A DNA stretch of 64,000 nucleotides. Origin: Paeniglutamicibacter gangotriensis Lz1y. GTDB lineage: Bacteria > Actinomycetota > Actinomycetes > Actinomycetales > Micrococcaceae. The notes beneath the pieces were generated by a model. The model was given only the letters and a program-made list of their open reading frames with translations. It ran no database searches and was not told the DNA's origin. The stretch spans positions 1 through 64,000 of the forward strand of contig NZ_AOCK01000001.1 in assembly GCF_000348945.1 (NCBI RefSeq). The letters run 5' to 3'. How positions within the stretch are numbered: position 1 is the stretch's first letter; every line of letters begins with the position of its first letter. A program made the position numbers and the translations under genes. Below, piece by piece: positions 60,691-64,000 of the stretch.

Positions 60691-62429
60691 GGCCAATTTC
60701 CGGTATCACCCTGGGCGGTCGATACAAGCTGACCGACCGTATTGCCATTGGCGGCATGGGTGAAGTGTGGAAGGCCAGGGACCAGGTTCTCGGTCGTCTG
60801 GTGGCGATCAAGATCCTCAAGGAGGAGTACACCGGGGATCCGGGCTTCCTCCAGCGTTTCCGCGTTGAAGCTCGCCACACTGCCTTGTTGAACCACAACG
60901 GCATTGCCAGCGTGTTCGACTACGGGGAAGAGGAGGGCTCCGCCTACCTCGTCATGGAGCTGGTTCCCGGCCCACCGCTGTCCACCGTCATTGAACGCGA
61001 GCGCGTACTCTCACCGGACCGTACCCTGTCAATTATTTCGCAGACGGCCAAGGCGCTTGCCGCGGCACACATCCAAGGCTTGGTACACCGCGATGTGAAG
61101 CCCGGCAACCTGCTGATGCTGCCCGACGGCCGGGTCAAGATCACCGACTTCGGCATTGCCCGGATCGCCGATCAGGTCCCCCTCACGGCCACCGGCCAGG
61201 TCATGGGCACCGCCCAGTACCTGGCTCCGGAGCAGGCCACCGGCCAACAGGCCACCGGTTCCTCGGACATCTATGCCCTGGGTGTGATCGGCTACGAACT
61301 GCTTGCCGGCCGTCGCCCGTTCACCGGCGAATCCCAGATAGCCATCGCACTGGCCCAGGTCAACGACACCCCGCCGCCGCTGCCGGACAGCATCCCGGTC
61401 GCGGTCCGCTCGCTGATCATGTCGATGCTGGCCAAGGATCCTGCCGACCGTCCGGCCAATGCCGACGCCCTGGCCACCGCGGCCGATGCCATCCGTGCCG
61501 GAAACCCCGAAACGGCGACACTTGCCGTTCCCGGCATGCTGCTCTTTGCCGGCTCCGACGACGCCACCCAGGCCATCACGCAGACCCCGCTGACCAAGGG
61601 CAACGAAACCGTTGCCCTTCCCCCGGTGGACCCCACCGAGTCGGCTCCCGCCCCTGCAACAAATGCCCTGCCCCAGGTCCCTGCCGCCGGGTCGGGCCAG
61701 GGAAACGAAGGAACCTTCGGTTCAACCATGGGTGCCTCGCAGCAGTGGGAGGACGAGCCGGAAGCCGAGTACGAGCCGGAGGTTGCCGACCGCCGGACAC
61801 CGGTGAAAAAGGGCCGCAGCCCTTGGACCATCCCGCTAATCGCACTGATCGTGTTGGTGCTGCTGGCGATCCTCGGTGCCTGGCTGGTGCCGATATTGAC
61901 CAGTTCCAACAGCCCGACTAGCAGCCCAGCCGTCGAGACCACCGCCGAATCCAGCACGGAGGTCAGTGAGTCTCCGTCGGAAACCCCCTCGGAAACTCCT
62001 TCCGAGACACCCACGTCGACTCCGTCGCCGACCACCCAGGCCCCGAGCTCCTCGGCCGCAGCGACGGTTCCCGTGCCGGATCTCTACGGCATGGACGGGG
62101 AACAGGCGTCTGCCGCATTGACCGCGCTCGACCTCGTCCCCAACGAGGGACAGGCGCAGGAGAGCGAGCTTGCCGCCGGCACCGTCATCGCCCAGAGCCT
62201 GACCGCCGGCAAGTCCGTCGAAGCCGGAACCAGTGTCACCTACATCCTGTCCCTGGGCCCTGCCGAACCGACTCCCACCGAAACCCCTACCCCGACCGAG
62301 ACGCCTTCCGAGACCCCCTCGGCACCCACCGAGACAACTAAGCCCTCCACCACCGCTACGGTGTCGTCCCCGGACGCGGGAGCCACCTCCTCGGGGGATT
62401 CGACAGGCACGCCCAAGGCTAACGACTAG
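60687..62429 (+). CDS. pknA: Serine/threonine protein kinase PknA with C-terminal PASTA domain
   Basis: 580 aa, GTG start. The kinase domain spans about residues 12-275: [19 protein letters not shown] (glycine loop), VAIKIL (Lys), [12 protein letters not shown] and [15 protein letters not shown] with the activation loop [18 protein letters not shown]. Residues 380-402 form the membrane helix. Outside it are a Thr/Ser/Pro-rich stretch, one PASTA domain (about 460-530, [18 protein letters not shown]) and another Thr/Pro tail. Mycobacterial PknA lacks PASTA; here it is present. Ends 20 bases before pknB. Confidence 0.93.
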   Translation: MRPISGITLGGRYKLTDRIAIGGMGEVWKARDQVLGRLVAIKILKEEYTGDPGFLQRFRVEARHTALLNHNGIASVFDYGEEEGSAYLVMELVPGPPLSTVIERERVLSPDRTLSIISQTAKALAAAHIQGLVHRDVKPGNLLMLPDGRVKITDFGIARIADQVPLTATGQVMGTAQYLAPEQATGQQATGSSDIYALGVIGYELLAGRRPFTGESQIAIALAQVNDTPPPLPDSIPVAVRSLIMSMLAKDPADRPANADALATAADAIRAGNPETATLAVPGMLLFAGSDDATQAITQTPLTKGNETVALPPVDPTESAPAPATNALPQVPAAGSGQGNEGTFGSTMGASQQWEDEPEAEYEPEVADRRTPVKKGRSPWTIPLIALIVLVLLAILGAWLVPILTSSNSPTSSPAVETTAESSTEVSESPSETPSETPSETPTSTPSPTTQAPSSSAAATVPVPDLYGMDGEQASAALTALDLVPNEGQAQESELAAGTVIAQSLTAGKSVEAGTSVTYILSLGPAEPTPTETPTPTETPSETPSAPTETTKPSTTATVSSPDAGATSSGDSTGTPKAND

Positions 62430-62449
62430 ATGATGTTGGTGCATTCACG

Positions 62450-64000
62450 GTGAGTGAGGAACGTATTCTCAACGGACGCTATGTCGTTGAGGAGCTCATA
62501 GGCCGCGGCGGCATGGCCGATGTCCATCTGGGCGTCGACCAAGTCCTGGGCCGCAAGGTGGCTATCAAGCTACTGCGTGCCGAAATGGCGCGCGACCCGA
62601 TGGTGCAAGCGCGCTTCCGCCGCGAGGCCAAGGCCGTCGCCGGCCTGAACCACCCCAATATCGTTTCGGTGTTCGACACCGGCGAAGAGGAGCAGATGGT
62701 CTCCGGGTCGACGGTCCAGCTGCCCTTCATCGTGATGGAGTACATCCGCGGACGCACGCTGCGCGACCTGGTCAAGGCCGGGGACATGACCCGCGAGAAA
62801 GCCATTGAGTACGTACTCGGGACGCTGGAAGCCCTGGGCCATTCGCATTCGATGGGAATCGTCCACCGAGATATCAAGCCGGCCAACATCATGGTCACCG
62901 AGCGTGGCAATCTTAAGGTCATGGACTTTGGCATTGCCCGTGCCCTCGCCGATTCGGCCAGCACCATGACCCAAACCCAGACGGTTGTGGGCACCGCCCA
63001 GTATCTTTCTCCGGAGCAGGCTCGCGGCGAGGCAGTCGATGCCCGGACGGATCTGTATTCCACCGGTTGCCTGCTTTATGAGCTGTTCACCGGCCGCCCG
63101 CCATTCACCGGTGATTCCCCGGTGTCGGTGGCCTACCAACACGTTGGTGAGCACGCACCGGCCCCCAGCACCCTAGTGGCCGAGCTGGACCCAATTTTCG
63201 ACGATGTGGTGCTCAAGGCCCTGGCGAAGGACCGCGAGGACCGTTACGCCGACGCCGCGGCCTTTGCTCTTGCCTTGAAAAATGCCCGCCAGGGGATTGC
63301 GTTGGCACCCGAGCAACTCACCGCTCCGATGCCACGATCCCGGACCGAACTTCAAACCCAGGCCTTGGCCGCTGCCCTGCGGCTTCAGCCGATCGACATC
63401 TCACAAGAGACCCAATTTGCTGCGGCACACGCCCCGGGTTACGAAACCGGGCATCTGGATCCGGTGACGGGCCAGGCGCACTGGGCTGATGTTCCCCTGT
63501 GGGAGCAGGATATGGCGCACGAACGCGATGAACACCGGGCCAGGTCACGGCGCGGCTGGACGTGGGCGATTTCTCTGTTCCTGGTTCTGGCACTGGCCGT
63601 TTCGGGGCTGTTCTTCTACAACTGGATGAAGGCGGAGGCCGAACGCAATGCGCCGGTGGCCGTCCCCAGCCTCACCGAAGCGACCCAAGCCAAGGCCGAA
63701 TCGATGCTCACCGAGCTGCAGTTGGTGCCGAGGGTCGAGGTCGTTTTCGATGACGAGGTCGAAAGTGGCCTCGTGGTGAAGACCGATCCCGACGCCACCA
63801 AGGAAGTACGCAAGGGCTCTGTCGTGCGTGTGATGGTATCCAAGGGCCCCGAATCGCAAGTCATTCCCAAGGATCTGTCCGGGCAGTCCGAGGCAGGCGC
63901 CCGCCAGGTCCTGCGAGACCTCGGCTTCGAGATCGGTGACGTATCCCGCGTCGATAACCCCTCGATCCCTACCGACTGGCTCGTCGGAACCGTGCCGAAG
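62450..64000 (+). CDS. pknB: Serine/threonine protein kinase PknB (partial, cut by window end)
   Basis: 517 codons are present from GTG 62450 to the last base of the window. Kinase domain: GRYVVEELIGRGGMADVHLG, HRDIKPANIMVT and MDFGIARALADSA with the TQTQTVVGTAQYLSPEQ activation loop. Membrane helix near residues 370-392. One complete PASTA repeat (about 400-465) and part of the second are seen; more are expected downstream. It controls division and growth, probably by sensing peptidoglycan fragments or lipid II. Partner of pknA, pstP and the FHA proteins. Confidence 0.94.
   Translation, partial: MSEERILNGRYVVEELIGRGGMADVHLGVDQVLGRKVAIKLLRAEMARDPMVQARFRREAKAVAGLNHPNIVSVFDTGEEEQMVSGSTVQLPFIVMEYIRGRTLRDLVKAGDMTREKAIEYVLGTLEALGHSHSMGIVHRDIKPANIMVTERGNLKVMDFGIARALADSASTMTQTQTVVGTAQYLSPEQARGEAVDARTDLYSTGCLLYELFTGRPPFTGDSPVSVAYQHVGEHAPAPSTLVAELDPIFDDVVLKALAKDREDRYADAAAFALALKNARQGIALAPEQLTAPMPRSRTELQTQALAAALRLQPIDISQETQFAAAHAPGYETGHLDPVTGQAHWADVPLWEQDMAHERDEHRARSRRGWTWAISLFLVLALAVSGLFFYNWMKAEAERNAPVAVPSLTEATQAKAESMLTELQLVPRVEVVFDDEVESGLVVKTDPDATKEVRKGSVVRVMVSKGPESQVIPKDLSGQSEAGARQVLRDLGFEIGDVSRVDNPSIPTDWLVGTVPK

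Overview
The window is 64 kb of high-GC chromosomal DNA from an actinobacterium. The tilS-hpt-ftsH-folEPBK-DUF3180-PH-panC order, the FHA/PP2C/RodA/PBP/Ser-Thr kinase cluster beside a tRNA-Leu, and DUF5997 next to a LysR-like gene all point to Micrococcales. Micrococcaceae (Arthrobacter, Paeniglutamicibacter, Glutamicibacter and relatives) is my best guess; the genus is inferred, not shown. About 60 protein genes and one tRNA are densely packed. I see no insertion sequence, prophage, CRISPR array or rRNA.

Layout. 0.2-1.2 kb: a nitronate monooxygenase. 1.2-14.8 kb, minus strand: dacB, a zinc metalloprotease-like gene, tilS, hpt, ftsH, folE, folP, folB, folK, DUF3180, two PH-domain membrane proteins, a DUF2520 dehydrogenase and panC. 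This block joins folate and pantothenate synthesis to tRNA modification, purine salvage and membrane proteolysis. The 3' end of tilS carries a perfect 78-bp tandem duplication. 14.9-24.7 kb: ppa, a DUF222/HNH protein, a YczE-type membrane protein, a winged-helix-like regulator, DUF1761, a lipoprotein, a HAD phosphatase, serS, a diacylglycerol-kinase-like lipid kinase, pheA and a rhodanese. 25-38 kb: an amidase and a POT peptide transporter, DUF4190, a protealysin-like M4 peptidase overlapping an emfourin-like inhibitor gene, phosphoglucomutase, an aldehyde dehydrogenase, then a TPP riboswitch driving thiM-thiE-thiD/tenA, and a uracil/xanthine permease.

38-50 kb is a sugar region. A beta-phosphoglucomutase::GH65 phosphorylase fusion diverges from a sugar ABC transporter (binding protein plus two permeases, no ATPase). 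A kinase-fold protein that has lost its catalytic residues follows. Opposite these lie a glycerophosphodiesterase, a HAD phosphatase, a PfkB sugar kinase, an alpha/beta hydrolase and an enoyl-CoA hydratase. The inferred route is uptake of an alpha-glucobiose, phosphorolysis to beta-glucose-1-phosphate and mutation to glucose-6-phosphate by one fused polypeptide.

51-54.7 kb: an HTH-less LysR-type effector-domain protein with a histone-like basic tail is transcribed divergently from DUF5997 across a 29-bp gap holding a perfect 20-bp palindrome. Then come a universal stress protein, a dienelactone hydrolase and an aquaporin. 54.8-64 kb: tRNA-Leu(CAG), then the plus-strand cell-envelope/signalling operon fhaA-fhaB-pstP-rodA/ftsW-pbpA-pknA-pknB, with overlapping genes and pknB cut by the window end.

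The most interesting candidate system is the LysR-like/DUF5997 pair. Others are the catalytically dead kinase-fold protein beside the sugar transporter, the recent tilS-tail duplication, and the riboswitch whose 3' end contains the thiM ribosome binding site.
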